Below are positions 17,173-25,809 of a stretch of DNA of 64,000 bases, one piece after another. Each line of letters begins with the position of its first letter. Position 1 is the first letter of the stretch. The DNA lies in the NCBI RefSeq assembly GCF_040744945.1, contig NZ_CP160453.1, positions 6,820,001 through 6,884,000 on the forward strand, in the 5' to 3' direction. The position numbers and the translations under genes are program-made. The DNA is from Saccharothrix sp. HUAS TT1 (GTDB taxonomy: Bacteria; Actinomycetota; Actinomycetes; Mycobacteriales; Pseudonocardiaceae). The notes below the pieces were generated by a model. It made no database searches and was not told the DNA's origin. It saw only the letters and a program-made list of their open reading frames with translations.

Positions 17173-17616
17173 ATGAACACGACCTCCTCCCCTCGTCCGA
17201 GGCGACCGCTGTCGGCCGCGTTCCGCACCGGCGGGAAGGCGCTCACGGCCTTGGCGGCCAAGCCGCTCGTCGTCGCCGCCGTCCTGGCGGCCTGTGCGAC
17301 CCCGCCGCTCGCCGCCGCGTCCCACGACGCCTCGCCGAGCGGCTACGACTGCCCGAGCGGGGGCTTCTGCTTGTACAGCGGTTGGGACGGCGCCGGCACC
17401 CGCTGCTACTGGCCCGACGACGAGGTGAAGAACACCAACGACGACTGCTCGTTCATCAGGAACGGCCACCACGTCCGCTCGGTGTGGAACAACAACAGCC
17501 ACCGCGTGCAGTACTACAAGAGCACCAACCACAACGACAGGGTGGGCTCGACGGGATCACTCGCCGGCGGCAACCTCCAGGGCAACTACCAGATCCTGTC
17601 CTTCAAGCCCCAGTAA
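17173..17616 (+). CDS. Secreted peptidase inhibitor family I36-like protein
   Basis: 147 residues. A long signal region (RPRRP, then KPLVVAAVLAACATPPLAAA) ends near residue 50 and leaves a mature domain of about 97 residues. That domain has CPSGGFCLYSGWDGAGTRCY, paired cysteines and WNNNSHRVQYY, as in the I36/beta-gamma-crystallin-like family of the Streptomyces metalloproteinase inhibitor SMPI. Many family members have unknown targets. The promoter contains the 49-bp repeat shared with the HTH-ricin gene 2 kb away, so both are probably regulated together. A strong hairpin ends the transcript. Confidence 0.8.
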   Translation: MNTTSSPRPRRPLSAAFRTGGKALTALAAKPLVVAAVLAACATPPLAAASHDASPSGYDCPSGGFCLYSGWDGAGTRCYWPDDEVKNTNDDCSFIRNGHHVRSVWNNNSHRVQYYKSTNHNDRVGSTGSLAGGNLQGNYQILSFKPQ

Positions 17617-17657
17617 CGCGTTCGCGCCCCGCTCGCGGCACGAGGGCGCCACTCGGA

Positions 17658-17691
17658 CCGGTCGGCGGATCCCCCGCGATCCGCCGACCGG
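17658..17691. terminator. Bidirectional terminator between convergent genes
   Basis: CCGGTCGGCGGATC (17658-17671) pairs exactly with GATCCGCCGACCGG (17678-17691): 14-bp stem, 6-base loop, between the I36-like gene and the HTH-ricin gene. Confidence 0.8.
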
Positions 17692-17708
17692 CACGCTGAA
17701 CGCCCGGA

Positions 17709-19181
17709 TCAGTGGCGGCCGGAGCAGTTGACGACCGGGGTCCGCGGGGCGAGTTCGGGCGCGTAGCCGAGGCAGACGCGGAAGGCGACGTCGGGGGCGC
17801 CGTCGTGGTCGACGTCGCGGGGCAGCGCCGCGGTGGTGAGGCTGTCGTACTCGGCGGTGAAGGACTCGGTGCAGGTGTGCCAGTCGCCGTCGTCCCGCGA
17901 GGTGGTCCACTGCAACGACATCGAGAACAGGCCGGGGCTGAACCGCACCAGGCCCTCGGCCCAGAAGTAGACCTCCTCGGCGCCGGTGTCGGTGGTCCTG
18001 GACGCGCTGCGCAGTTCGGCCTCGCCGAAGGTGGCCGGGCCGAGCGACACCGCGTCCTCGGTGGTGGCGAAGGACCCGTGCCGGGTCTGCGAGGGGAGTT
18101 CGGTCCACCCGGAGACGTCCGGGACGTGCGCCGGGGCGAGACCCGGGCAGGGCCGGTCCTCGCCGCCGCCGGGGTACTCGGCCGGGTCCGGGCCGACCAC
18201 ACCGCCCGGCGCGGTGGACGGGCTCGCCGCCGCCGGGACGTCGGCGACGGCCGTCCGCCAGTGCTGGAGCGCCGCCCGGGCGGGGTCGCACTCCTGTTGC
18301 GCCAGCTCCGCGCCCACGTGCGGCCGGGCGTGGGCGACGGTGAGGCACTGCTGCGAGTGCAGGCTCACCCACCGCACCGCGCCGTCGGGCTGCGGCTCGG
18401 GCTTCCAGTACTGGTGGCGTTCGCCGTTGCACCCGTACTGCTGCACCATCGTGCCGGCGTCGCGGCGGCCTTCGAACACCTCCAGGCACACCAGCAGCCG
18501 TCCGGTCGGCCGCAACTGCCAGAACCCGGGGCTGCCCCGGTGCGGGGCGACCACCTCCCAGCCGGCGTCCGCCGTGCCGCCGCCGGCGAGCAGCACGTGG
18601 GCGACGGCGGACTCGGCCGCGCGGTCGACCGCCAGGCGCAGTCCCGGGTCGGCGGCCAGGGTGATCGACAGCCGGGCCGGGGCGGTCACCGGCACGGCCG
18701 GCGGCTCGTCCGGGCCGGTCGCCGACCACGCCACCACGCCGGTCGCCACCAGGAGCACGGCCACGACCGCGACCAGCACCCGGCCCCGGACCCGCCCGGT
18801 CCTGATCGCGGGATCGCCGCCGCCGGTCCGGGCCGACGGCTCGGCCGGGCACTCCGGAGCGGACCGCAGCAGGCGGTCCAACACCTCCAGCCACGGCGCC
18901 GGGTCCGCCCCGAGCGCGGTGACCACCTCGCGCACGAACAGGTCCGGGTCCCGCATCCGGGTCAGGTCCTGGCGGCCCTCCAGCACCCGGTGCATCGTCG
19001 ACCCGCTGATCCGCGGCACCCCGTACTCGTCCCGGGTCGCCCGTTCGAGCGTCTTCTTGTAGCCGGGGTTGCCCGCCTGCTGCCGCAACCGCCGCAACAG
19101 GGCCACGAACACGACGATGTCCGACGCCGTGCGCGGATCGGGCGGGTCGGTGATCACGGGCTGGGCATCGTCCCCGGCCAT
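17709..19181 (-). CDS. HTH - transmembrane - ricin-lectin protein
   Basis: 490 residues from ATG 19181. Residues ~15-110 form an N-terminal HTH-like domain (LLRRLRQQAGNPGYKKTLERA, ISGSTMHRVLEGR) of the type also seen at the start of the NB-ARC protein at 35544. One membrane span follows (~VLVAVVAVLLVATGVVAW), then an extracellular part with a ricin-type beta-trefoil (VSLHSQQCLTV, QECDP, LQHWRT) and a second C-terminal domain with cysteines and a DVDHDGAPD Ca2+-site-like turn. This looks like a one-component receptor: outside sugar or peptide recognition linked to inside DNA or protein binding. The ligand is unknown. Confidence 0.75.
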   Translation of the reverse strand: MAGDDAQPVITDPPDPRTASDIVVFVALLRRLRQQAGNPGYKKTLERATRDEYGVPRISGSTMHRVLEGRQDLTRMRDPDLFVREVVTALGADPAPWLEVLDRLLRSAPECPAEPSARTGGGDPAIRTGRVRGRVLVAVVAVLLVATGVVAWSATGPDEPPAVPVTAPARLSITLAADPGLRLAVDRAAESAVAHVLLAGGGTADAGWEVVAPHRGSPGFWQLRPTGRLLVCLEVFEGRRDAGTMVQQYGCNGERHQYWKPEPQPDGAVRWVSLHSQQCLTVAHARPHVGAELAQQECDPARAALQHWRTAVADVPAAASPSTAPGGVVGPDPAEYPGGGEDRPCPGLAPAHVPDVSGWTELPSQTRHGSFATTEDAVSLGPATFGEAELRSASRTTDTGAEEVYFWAEGLVRFSPGLFSMSLQWTTSRDDGDWHTCTESFTAEYDSLTTAALPRDVDHDGAPDVAFRVCLGYAPELAPRTPVVNCSGRH

Positions 19182-19246
19182 CGGCGCTCCCTCGTGCAGA
19201 CCGTCAGCCCGGCCGCGACCGGCCCCGCTGAACCGCGTCCCACGAT

Positions 19247-19295
19247 GTCCCACCGCCCAAAACGGCCGCAACACCTGATGGTGGGACACCCCGAC
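19247..19295. repeat. 49-bp promoter repeat, copy 2
   Basis: Matches 17055-17103 at 41 of 49 bases, in the same plus-strand orientation. The arms are GTCCCACC (19247-19254) and GGTGGGAC (19280-19287). Its centre is ~86 bases upstream of the HTH-ricin start at 19181. The remaining part of the 19182-19570 gap holds the MFS terminator. Confidence 0.7.
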
Positions 19296-19512
19296 GGCTG
19301 AGAAGCGCCGGAGGAACGGCACGGGAGCGCCGCGTCCACCCGTCCTCCCCCACGGCAGGCGCGGAGATCGGCTCCGATCCCGGCGTCACGGAGCGCGACG
19401 ACCTTCGTCCGAGGCAACGTCACGTCCGGCAGATCACGCCCGCAGGATTCTTCCGGTATCACTCGCGAGGAGGACACGAGGCCGGCTTGGCACCCCACCG
19501 GGGCGGAAATGT

Positions 19513-19551
19513 CGAAGTGGCGCCCCCGGAAGGTCCGGGGACGCCACTTCG
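19513..19551 (-). terminator. Terminator of the MFS gene
   Basis: CGAAGTGGCG (19513-19522) pairs with CGCCACTTCG (19542-19551), and inside it CCCCGG pairs with CCGGGG. The hairpin begins about 20 bases after the MFS stop. Confidence 0.75.
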
Positions 19552-19570
19552 GTGAGGGGTGGAGAGGTGG

Positions 19571-20842
19571 TCAGGCGGCCGTGGGGGCCTCGGTGCGCGG
19601 TTTGGCCTTCGCGCGGCTGATGGTGATCGACAGCACGGCGGCGCCGATGCTGAGGAAGCCGGCGACGTACCAGGCGGGGGCGTAGTCGCCGAAGCTGTCG
19701 CGGGTCATGCCGGCCGCGGTGGACGCGATGGCGGCGCCGATCTGGTGCGAGGCGAAGACCCAGCCGAAGACGATGGGCGCCGACATGCCGAAGTGCTCGC
19801 GGCACAGGGCGACGGTCGGCGGCACGGTGGCGATGAAGTCCATGCCGTAGAAGATCACGAAGATGATCATCGGGCCGGTGACCGACTCGCCGAACAGCGA
19901 GGGCAGCACCAGCAGCGACGCCCCGCGCAGCACGTAGTAGATGGCCAGCAGGAGGCGGGAGTCGACGCGGTCGGTGAGCCAGCCGGACAGGATCGTGCCG
20001 ATCAGGTCGAACACGCCGATCAGGGCCAGCAGGCCGGCCGCGGTGACGCTCGGCATGCCGTGGTCGTGCGCGGCCGGGATGAAGTGGGTGGCGACCAGGC
20101 CGTTGGTGGTGGCGCCGCAGATGGCGAAGCCGAGCGCGAGGAACCAGAACGGCTTGGTGCGGGCGGCGTTCTTCAGGCCGTCGATGGCCAGCCGCGCGGC
20201 GTTGCCGGCCCTCGGGGGGGCGGGCACGACCTCGTCCGCGCCGTACGGCGGGATGTTCACGTCAGCGGGGTGCTCGCGGAAGAACAGCAGCACCATCGGC
20301 ACGGTCGCGAACGCGACCACGGCCACCACGATCGCGGCGGTGCGCCAGCCGCCGTCGGACTCGCTCAGCGACGCGACCAGCGGCAGGAAGATCAGCGAAC
20401 CCGTGGCGCCACCGGCCGAGAGGATGCCGGTGACCAGGCCCTGGCGCTTGACGAACCAGCGCGTGCCGATGGTGGCCACGAACCCGAGCGAGATCGAACC
20501 GGCGCCCAGGCCCACCATCACGCCCCAGAGGAGCACGAGCTGCCACGCCGACGTCATGAAGATGGTCAACCCGCTGCCCAGCGCGATCAGCGCCATCGCG
20601 CCGGCGGTCACCCGGCGCACGCCGAAGCGCTCCATCAGGGCGGCGGCGAACGGCGCGGTGACGCCGTACAGGGCGAGGTTGACCGACATGGCGAAGCCGA
20701 TCGTCCCGGTGGACCAGCCGAACTCCCTCTGGAGCGGCTCCACCAGCGCACCCGGGGTAGCCCGGAACCCAGCCGCGCCGACGAGCGCGACGAACCCGAT
20801 GCCCGCGATCATCCAGGGCCACAGTTGCTTGTTGCGAATCAC
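19571..20842 (-). CDS. MFS transporter (oxalate/formate antiporter-like)
   Basis: 423 residues from GTG 20842; no Shine-Dalgarno sequence, possibly leaderless. Twelve membrane segments are evident, with a central loop after segment 6 (VPAPPRAGNAARL). The first half carries RFGVRRVTAG between TM2 and TM3 and a glycine-rich GLGAGSISLGF segment, like the OFA and monocarboxylate groups. The substrate is unknown. It is divergent from the GlxA-type regulator gene at 20915 and probably controlled by it. It is separated from the biosynthetic operon by that gene, so a role in export of the pathway product is only a possibility. Confidence 0.88.
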   Translation of the reverse strand: MIRNKQLWPWMIAGIGFVALVGAAGFRATPGALVEPLQREFGWSTGTIGFAMSVNLALYGVTAPFAAALMERFGVRRVTAGAMALIALGSGLTIFMTSAWQLVLLWGVMVGLGAGSISLGFVATIGTRWFVKRQGLVTGILSAGGATGSLIFLPLVASLSESDGGWRTAAIVVAVVAFATVPMVLLFFREHPADVNIPPYGADEVVPAPPRAGNAARLAIDGLKNAARTKPFWFLALGFAICGATTNGLVATHFIPAAHDHGMPSVTAAGLLALIGVFDLIGTILSGWLTDRVDSRLLLAIYYVLRGASLLVLPSLFGESVTGPMIIFVIFYGMDFIATVPPTVALCREHFGMSAPIVFGWVFASHQIGAAIASTAAGMTRDSFGDYAPAWYVAGFLSIGAAVLSITISRAKAKPRTEAPTAA

Positions 20843-20914
20843 GGGGGCAAGAGTGCTCGATCCGCGACCGTTTCGGAAAGTGGCTTGAAGGCCATCCTGT
20901 GCAAGAATCGGGCC

Positions 20915-21889
20915 ATGACCCGACCCCACCAGGTGGCCGTGCTCGCGCTGGACGAGGTCGTCGCGTTCGACCTCGGCGCCCCCACCCAGGTCTTCAACGC
21001 CGCCCGCGACCACGACGACCAGCGGCTCTACCAGGTCCGGATCTGCACGCCCGGCGCCCGGCCGGTGCGCAGCGCGGCGGGGTTCACCATCATCCCCGAG
21101 CACGGCCTGGAGCTGCTGGCCGAGGCCGACACGGTGATCGTGGCCGGGGTGTACTACGGTGCGCAGCCGCTGACCGACGGCACGCTCGACAAGCAGGTGC
21201 GGGACGCCCTGCGCACGGCGGCCCACTGGGGCGCGCGGGTCGTGTCGATCTGCACGGGCGCGTTCGTGCTGGCCGCCGCCGGTCTGCTGGACGGCCGCCG
21301 GGCCACCACCCACTGGGCGCACGCCGAGACCTTCCGCCGGCTGTTCCCCCAGGTCGACCTCGACCCGGAGGTGCTGTTCGTGGACGAGGGCCGCGTGCTC
21401 ACCTCGGCCGGCGTCGGCGCGGGCGTGGACCTGTGCCTGCACATCGTGCGGGAGGACCACGGCAGCGAGGTGGCCAACATGGCCGCGCGCCGGTGCGTCG
21501 TGCCGCCGTGGCGGCCGGGCGGCCAGTCGCAGTTCATCGTGCAGCCGGTCCCGGAGGTGTCCGACACCTTCATCGCCGGGGTCCGGGCGTGGGCGCTGGA
21601 GCACCTGCACGAGCCGCTGGACCTGCGCGCGATGGCCGCGCACGCCCGGATGAGCGTGCGCACGTTCACCCGGCGGTTCCGCGAGGAGACCGGGCTGAGC
21701 CCGGCCAAGTGGGTCACGCAGCAGCGCGTCGAACGCGCGCGGCACCTGCTGGAGACCACCGACCTGCCCATCGACCAGGTGGCCCGCCACTCGGGCTTCG
21801 GCACCGGCGCGACGCTGCGGCAGCAGATGGGCGCGACCCTCGGCGTGGCGCCCAGCGCCTACCGGACCACGTTCCGGTCGGCGGGCTGA
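20915..21889 (+). CDS. GlxA-family AraC-type transcriptional regulator
   Basis: 324 residues from ATG 20915. The first ~190 residues form a DJ-1/PfpI (class I amidotransferase-like) domain with VVSICTGAFVLAAAGLLDGR holding the nucleophile-elbow Cys. The C-terminal AraC domain has two HTHs: LDLRAMAAHARMSVRTFTRRF and IDQVARHSGFGTGATLRQQM, then the PSAYR motif. Family members sense small metabolites. It is divergent from the MFS gene, its most likely target. A 16-bp hairpin follows the stop. Confidence 0.92.
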   Translation: MTRPHQVAVLALDEVVAFDLGAPTQVFNAARDHDDQRLYQVRICTPGARPVRSAAGFTIIPEHGLELLAEADTVIVAGVYYGAQPLTDGTLDKQVRDALRTAAHWGARVVSICTGAFVLAAAGLLDGRRATTHWAHAETFRRLFPQVDLDPEVLFVDEGRVLTSAGVGAGVDLCLHIVREDHGSEVANMAARRCVVPPWRPGGQSQFIVQPVPEVSDTFIAGVRAWALEHLHEPLDLRAMAAHARMSVRTFTRRFREETGLSPAKWVTQQRVERARHLLETTDLPIDQVARHSGFGTGATLRQQMGATLGVAPSAYRTTFRSAG

Positions 21890-21909
21890 GCGCGGGCGAG
21901 CACCGCGGC

Positions 21910-21946
21910 GGTCCGGCGCCGGTCCGCTGAGGACCGGCGCCGGACC
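21910..21946. terminator. Bidirectional terminator at the end of the biosynthetic operon
   Basis: GGTCCGGCGCCGGTCC (21910-21925) pairs perfectly with GGACCGGCGCCGGACC (21931-21946) around a 5-base loop. It lies between the convergent regulator gene and the last gene of the minus-strand operon. Confidence 0.85.
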
Positions 21947-21968
21947 ACCCGGGTCGACCTGAGGGGCA

Positions 21969-23525
21969 TCAGGCCGGGGCTTCGCCCGGTTCCGCGACGG
22001 TGACGCTGTAGAGGTCGAGTTCGCGGAACGGGTTGGGCTGGACGTCGCGCAGGCGCGTCGACCAGGCCGAGAGCGTGCTCTGGTACCAGACCGGGATGGT
22101 GGGCATGTCCTCCAGGATCGTCCGCTCCGCCTGCTGGTACAGGGCCCACGCCTGCTCGCGGTCGGGGCTGCGGTCCGCGGCGGACAGCAGGGCGTCGACC
22201 TCGGGGTTGCTGTACTTGCCGACGTTGTCGGAGGCGCCGGTCCGGTACATCGGGGTGAGGAAGTTCTCGATCGACGGGTAGTCGGCGATCCAGCCGGAGC
22301 GGAACAGCGCGGTGATCTGCTGGGCGTTGAGCTTGCGGCGGAACTCGCCCATCGTCGGGATCGGCACGAAGCGGCACGGCACGCCGAGCGCTTCGGTGAC
22401 CGACGCGCAGATCTCCTCCATCCAGGGCTGGTTCGGCGAGTCGACGTTCGACGTCAGCTCGATCTCGCCCTCGAACCCGGACTCCTCGAACAGCTCCCTG
22501 GCCCGCGTCGGGTGGTAGCCGCACAGCTCGCCGCCCTGGTTGTCGGCGCGGCCGGAGACGGCGGGCGGGACCAGGCCGTCGGCGGGCGCCTGGTGGCCCT
22601 GGAAGATCCGGTCGATCAGCTTGACCCGGTCGATCGACATGGAGATCGCCTGCCGCACCCGCCGGTCGGCGTAGCGCGAGTCGTACAGCGGGAACGACAC
22701 CGTCTGGATGCCGAGGTAGGTCCGGTCGTGGGTGCGGCCGGGCAGGTCCCGCTGGTACCGGTTGCCCTCCAGCGCCCAGTACGGGGTGACGTCGAGGTAG
22801 TCGAGCTTGTCGGCCATCACGTCGTGGTAGGCGTCGCCCAGGTCGCGGTAGATCCGGAACTCGACCCCGCCGACGTGGGGCTTGTCGTCCCCGGCGTAGC
22901 CCTCGTAGCGCTTGAGCAGGATGTGCTTCTCCCGCTCGCGGGAGACGAAGCTGAACGCGCCGTTGCCGATCGGGTGCGCCTCGTACGCCTCCCGGTCGTC
23001 GAAGAACGCGCGGGGCAGCGGGAAGAACGCGCTGCACCCGAGCGTGACCGGGAACTCGGAGAACGGCGCGGACAGCCGCACCACGAAGGTCAGGTCGTCG
23101 ATCACCTTCAGGCCGGACAGCTCGGCGACCCGCGACTCGGGCGCGTTGACCTCCTCGAAGCCCTCGATGTGCGCGAGGAAGCTGGCCGCCTGCATCCTGT
23201 TCGGCCCGTGCGCGGTGAAGTTCCACGCGTCGACGAAGCTGCTCGCGGTGACCGGCGTGCCGTCGTGGAACGTCCAGCCCGGCTTGAGCCGGATGGTGTA
23301 CTCCGCCGAGTCCGCGGTCTCGATCGACTCGGCGACCGCGTTCCTCGGGTGGGCGTCCACCGCGTCGTAGGAGACCAGGCCCCGGAACAGGGCCGCGATC
23401 ACCTTGACCCCGCCGGACTCGGTGGTGTGGCCCGGGATCAGCGCGTTCTCCGGCTCGGTGCCGTGGTAGCTGATGACCGGGGCCTCGGCGGCCTTCGTGG
23501 TCGGGTCCGCAGGGGTAGGTCGCAC
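21969..23525 (-). CDS. Peptide/nickel-type ABC substrate-binding protein homologue without signal peptide
   Basis: 518 residues from GTG 23525 behind GGAGGAA. The fold is that of DppA/OppA (SBP family 5): FRGLVSYDA, IRLKPGWTFHDGTPVTASSF, VRQAISMSIDR and IPVWYQSTLSAW are typical. Normal members begin with a signal peptide and lipobox Cys. Here the protein starts MRPTPADPTTKAAEAPVISY and goes directly into the mature domain, so it should stay in the cytoplasm. No permease or ATPase genes accompany it. It is the last gene of the operon. It might bind, sequester or protect the peptide-like product or an intermediate; this is inference. Confidence 0.8.
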   Translation of the reverse strand: MRPTPADPTTKAAEAPVISYHGTEPENALIPGHTTESGGVKVIAALFRGLVSYDAVDAHPRNAVAESIETADSAEYTIRLKPGWTFHDGTPVTASSFVDAWNFTAHGPNRMQAASFLAHIEGFEEVNAPESRVAELSGLKVIDDLTFVVRLSAPFSEFPVTLGCSAFFPLPRAFFDDREAYEAHPIGNGAFSFVSREREKHILLKRYEGYAGDDKPHVGGVEFRIYRDLGDAYHDVMADKLDYLDVTPYWALEGNRYQRDLPGRTHDRTYLGIQTVSFPLYDSRYADRRVRQAISMSIDRVKLIDRIFQGHQAPADGLVPPAVSGRADNQGGELCGYHPTRARELFEESGFEGEIELTSNVDSPNQPWMEEICASVTEALGVPCRFVPIPTMGEFRRKLNAQQITALFRSGWIADYPSIENFLTPMYRTGASDNVGKYSNPEVDALLSAADRSPDREQAWALYQQAERTILEDMPTIPVWYQSTLSAWSTRLRDVQPNPFRELDLYSVTVAEPGEAPA

Positions 23526-23553
23526 ACTTCCTCCGTTAACGCCGTGGGTTTGC

Positions 23554-24048
23554 TCAGCGCTGGTCGTTCAGCGCGTGGTACTGACCGTGCAGGAAGACCA
23601 GGGCGGGCGCGTGCTGGTTCTCGTTGACCGCGACGACCTCGCCGATGACGAGGGTGTGGTCGCCCACGTCGAAGCTGTCCCAGAGCACGCACTCCAGCCA
23701 GCTCGCCGAGTTGAGCACCAGCGCGCCGGTCTCGCTCCCGGGCTTGGCGCGCAGCGCGCCGACCACGGGCGCCCGGACGGCCCGGTCCCTGGCCAGCTGC
23801 CTGGCGACCTCGCGGGCCCGGCTGTCCAGGATGGACACCGCCCACTTCTTGGTCTCCAGCAGGTCGGCCAGGAAGACCGAGTCGAGCCTCAGCGCCAGCG
23901 ACACCAGCGGCGGGTCGAGCGAGACCGAGGTCAACGAGTTCACCGTCACCGCGTCGTGGCGCCTGCCCTCCGCCCGATCGCTGTAGGTCGTCGCCACGCA
24001 CACGCCGGTGGCGAAGTTCCGCATGACACCACGCAGGTCGAGTGGCAT
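23554..24048 (-). CDS. Flavin reductase (HpaC/VlmR-like)
   Basis: 164 residues from ATG 24048, preceded by GGTGAGA. It has the flavin reductase-like split barrel: MRNFATGVCVATT at the start, TVNSLTSVSLDPPLVSLAL in the middle and a CVLWDSFDVGDHTLVIGEV segment. Such enzymes use NAD(P)H to make free reduced flavin for a separate monooxygenase. The natural partner here is the acyl-CoA-dehydrogenase-like monooxygenase at 31693, as VlmR serves VlmH in valanimycin biosynthesis. It sits 28 bases upstream of the binding-protein gene in the same operon. Confidence 0.88.
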   Translation of the reverse strand: MPLDLRGVMRNFATGVCVATTYSDRAEGRRHDAVTVNSLTSVSLDPPLVSLALRLDSVFLADLLETKKWAVSILDSRAREVARQLARDRAVRAPVVGALRAKPGSETGALVLNSASWLECVLWDSFDVGDHTLVIGEVVAVNENQHAPALVFLHGQYHALNDQR

Positions 24049-24093
24049 TGTGCTCTCACCTTCCGGTGCGGACGCCGTGGGCCGGGGCACGGG

Positions 24094-25809
24094 TCAGATC
24101 GCCTGGGAGAAGGAGAAGACCCGGTCGGGGTCGTAGCGGCGCTTGACCTCGGCCAGCCGCTCCGCGTTCGGGCCGTGGTACGCGCCGCGCCAGTCTTCGA
24201 GGTCCGGGTCGGTGAAGTTGACGTAGGACGCGTCGGTGGCGTGCTCGCCCATGTCCCGGTGCAGGTCGTGCAACCAGTCGAGGTTGCCCCGCACCACCTC
24301 CGGCGACTCGTCCGGCAGCCACGCGGTGTCCATCGACACGAGGAACAGCGCGTCCCGGTGCGGGAAGGCGGTCTCGGTCACCGGCACGTCGTTGATCGCG
24401 CCGCCCCAGGTGAACAGGGCCGCGCCGGCGCCGTCGGGGTTCGCGCTGCCGGGCCACTTGTCCACCGCGGTCACCAGGGTCCGCAGGCCGTCCTCGGACA
24501 GCGGCGCCGGCGTGCACCGGGTGCGCACCGCGAACGCGCCGCCCGCGGTCTCGTGGTGCAGGTAGTCCGCCGCCTCCCAGTAGGTCCGGTCCGCGATGTC
24601 GACCCGGGACGGGGGCGCCGCGGCCAGCGCGGGGGCGAGCAGTTCCCGCAGCTCCTCGGCCGGGCCGAGGTGCTGCCCGATCACCGAGACCACGCCGGGC
24701 TGCCCCGCCGCGCGGCTCACGCCGATGCGGGCGGAGAAGGCGTTGGGCGCGAGGCGCATGACCTCCTGCATCACGGTCAGCACGTCCATCGCGTGCGGCC
24801 AGTCCCACAGCACCAGGCACGTGGACGCGGCCGGCACCGGGCGCGCCTGGAACGTGAACGAGGTGTTCACCCCGAAGTTGCCGCCGCCACCGCCCCGGCA
24901 GGCCCAGAACAGGTCCGGGTTCTCGGTCTCGCTGCACGTCACCGTGCTGCCGTCGGCCAGGACGAGGTCGGTGGACACGAGCGAGTCGCAGGTGAGCCCC
25001 ATCGCGCGGGACACCACCGAGACGCCGCCGCCCAGCACCAGGCCGCCGATGCCGACGTCGTCGGAGTTGCCCAGCGGGAAGACCAGGTCGTGCTCGCGCA
25101 GCGCGTCGTAGATCGCCCGCGTCCGCGCGCCGCCGCCGACGGTGACCAGCGCGGTCACCGGGTCCACGTGCACGTGGTCGAGGTCCTGGAGGTCGAGCAC
25201 CAGGCCGCGGTTGACGGAGTTGCCGGCGTAGCTGTGCCCGCCACCGCGGGCGACGACAGGCACCCCGGCGTCCTTGGCCCAGCCGATCGCCCGGCTGACG
25301 TCGTCCGGTCCGGCCACGGACAGCACCGCGGCCGGCCGCACGTCGCGGAAGCGGTCGTTGAACGGCTTGCTGCGCTCCTCGAACCCGTCGTCGCCGGGCA
25401 GCCTCAGCCGCCCGTCGACCACGCCGCGCAACCCGTCCCACCCGGTCATGCCCACACTCCCCATCCGCTCCGAGGTCACCGGCCGCGCCGGCACTTCCTC
25501 GAGGTACGACACCCCGCTCGCGGCGTGGTCGCCGAAGCGCTCCCACTCCTCGCGCAGGACCAGCTGCCCGTCGGGGCGCTCCTGCGGCACGTTCACGGTC
25601 TGCCCGGAGATCACCTCGCCGGTGCCCAGCACCATGGTGTACGCCAGCCGCAGCGTGCCGTCCGGCGAGCACACCCCGGTGACCGTGCCCCGCCGCACCT
25701 TCCCGCCGGTGAAGTTGGCCCACACCAGGTCGCCGTCCTGGTGGTAGCGGGCGACGGTGCCGTCGCCCCCACCCGCCTTCCGGAACAGCTTTCCGTCGTA
25801 GTTGATCAT
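24094..25809 (-). CDS. BBE-type FAD-linked oxidase with extra N-terminal domain
   Basis: 571 residues. Residues 1-~110 (MINYDGKLFRKAGG, YHQDGDLVWANFTGGKV, REEWERFGDHAASGVSYLEE) match small standalone proteins commonly labelled n-acetylglutamate synthase, a doubtful name. From ~150 a PCMH FAD domain follows, with VVARGGGHSYAGNS giving His-linked FAD. GNSDDVGIGGLVLGGG lacks the second Cys of bicovalent enzymes. The C-terminus has the BBE segment (YDPDRVFSF). Such oxidases remove two electrons from alcohols, amines or C-N bonds with O2. Oxidation of a hydrazine or its conjugate would fit the pathway (inference). The ATG overlaps the ATP-grasp stop (ATGA). Confidence 0.85.
   Translation of the reverse strand: MINYDGKLFRKAGGGDGTVARYHQDGDLVWANFTGGKVRRGTVTGVCSPDGTLRLAYTMVLGTGEVISGQTVNVPQERPDGQLVLREEWERFGDHAASGVSYLEEVPARPVTSERMGSVGMTGWDGLRGVVDGRLRLPGDDGFEERSKPFNDRFRDVRPAAVLSVAGPDDVSRAIGWAKDAGVPVVARGGGHSYAGNSVNRGLVLDLQDLDHVHVDPVTALVTVGGGARTRAIYDALREHDLVFPLGNSDDVGIGGLVLGGGVSVVSRAMGLTCDSLVSTDLVLADGSTVTCSETENPDLFWACRGGGGGNFGVNTSFTFQARPVPAASTCLVLWDWPHAMDVLTVMQEVMRLAPNAFSARIGVSRAAGQPGVVSVIGQHLGPAEELRELLAPALAAAPPSRVDIADRTYWEAADYLHHETAGGAFAVRTRCTPAPLSEDGLRTLVTAVDKWPGSANPDGAGAALFTWGGAINDVPVTETAFPHRDALFLVSMDTAWLPDESPEVVRGNLDWLHDLHRDMGEHATDASYVNFTDPDLEDWRGAYHGPNAERLAEVKRRYDPDRVFSFSQAI

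Noticed and set aside
17055..19295. Ends of a mobile element bounded by the 49-bp repeats
   Set aside because: The repeats are direct, lie in promoter positions and enclose ordinary convergent genes without recombinase.
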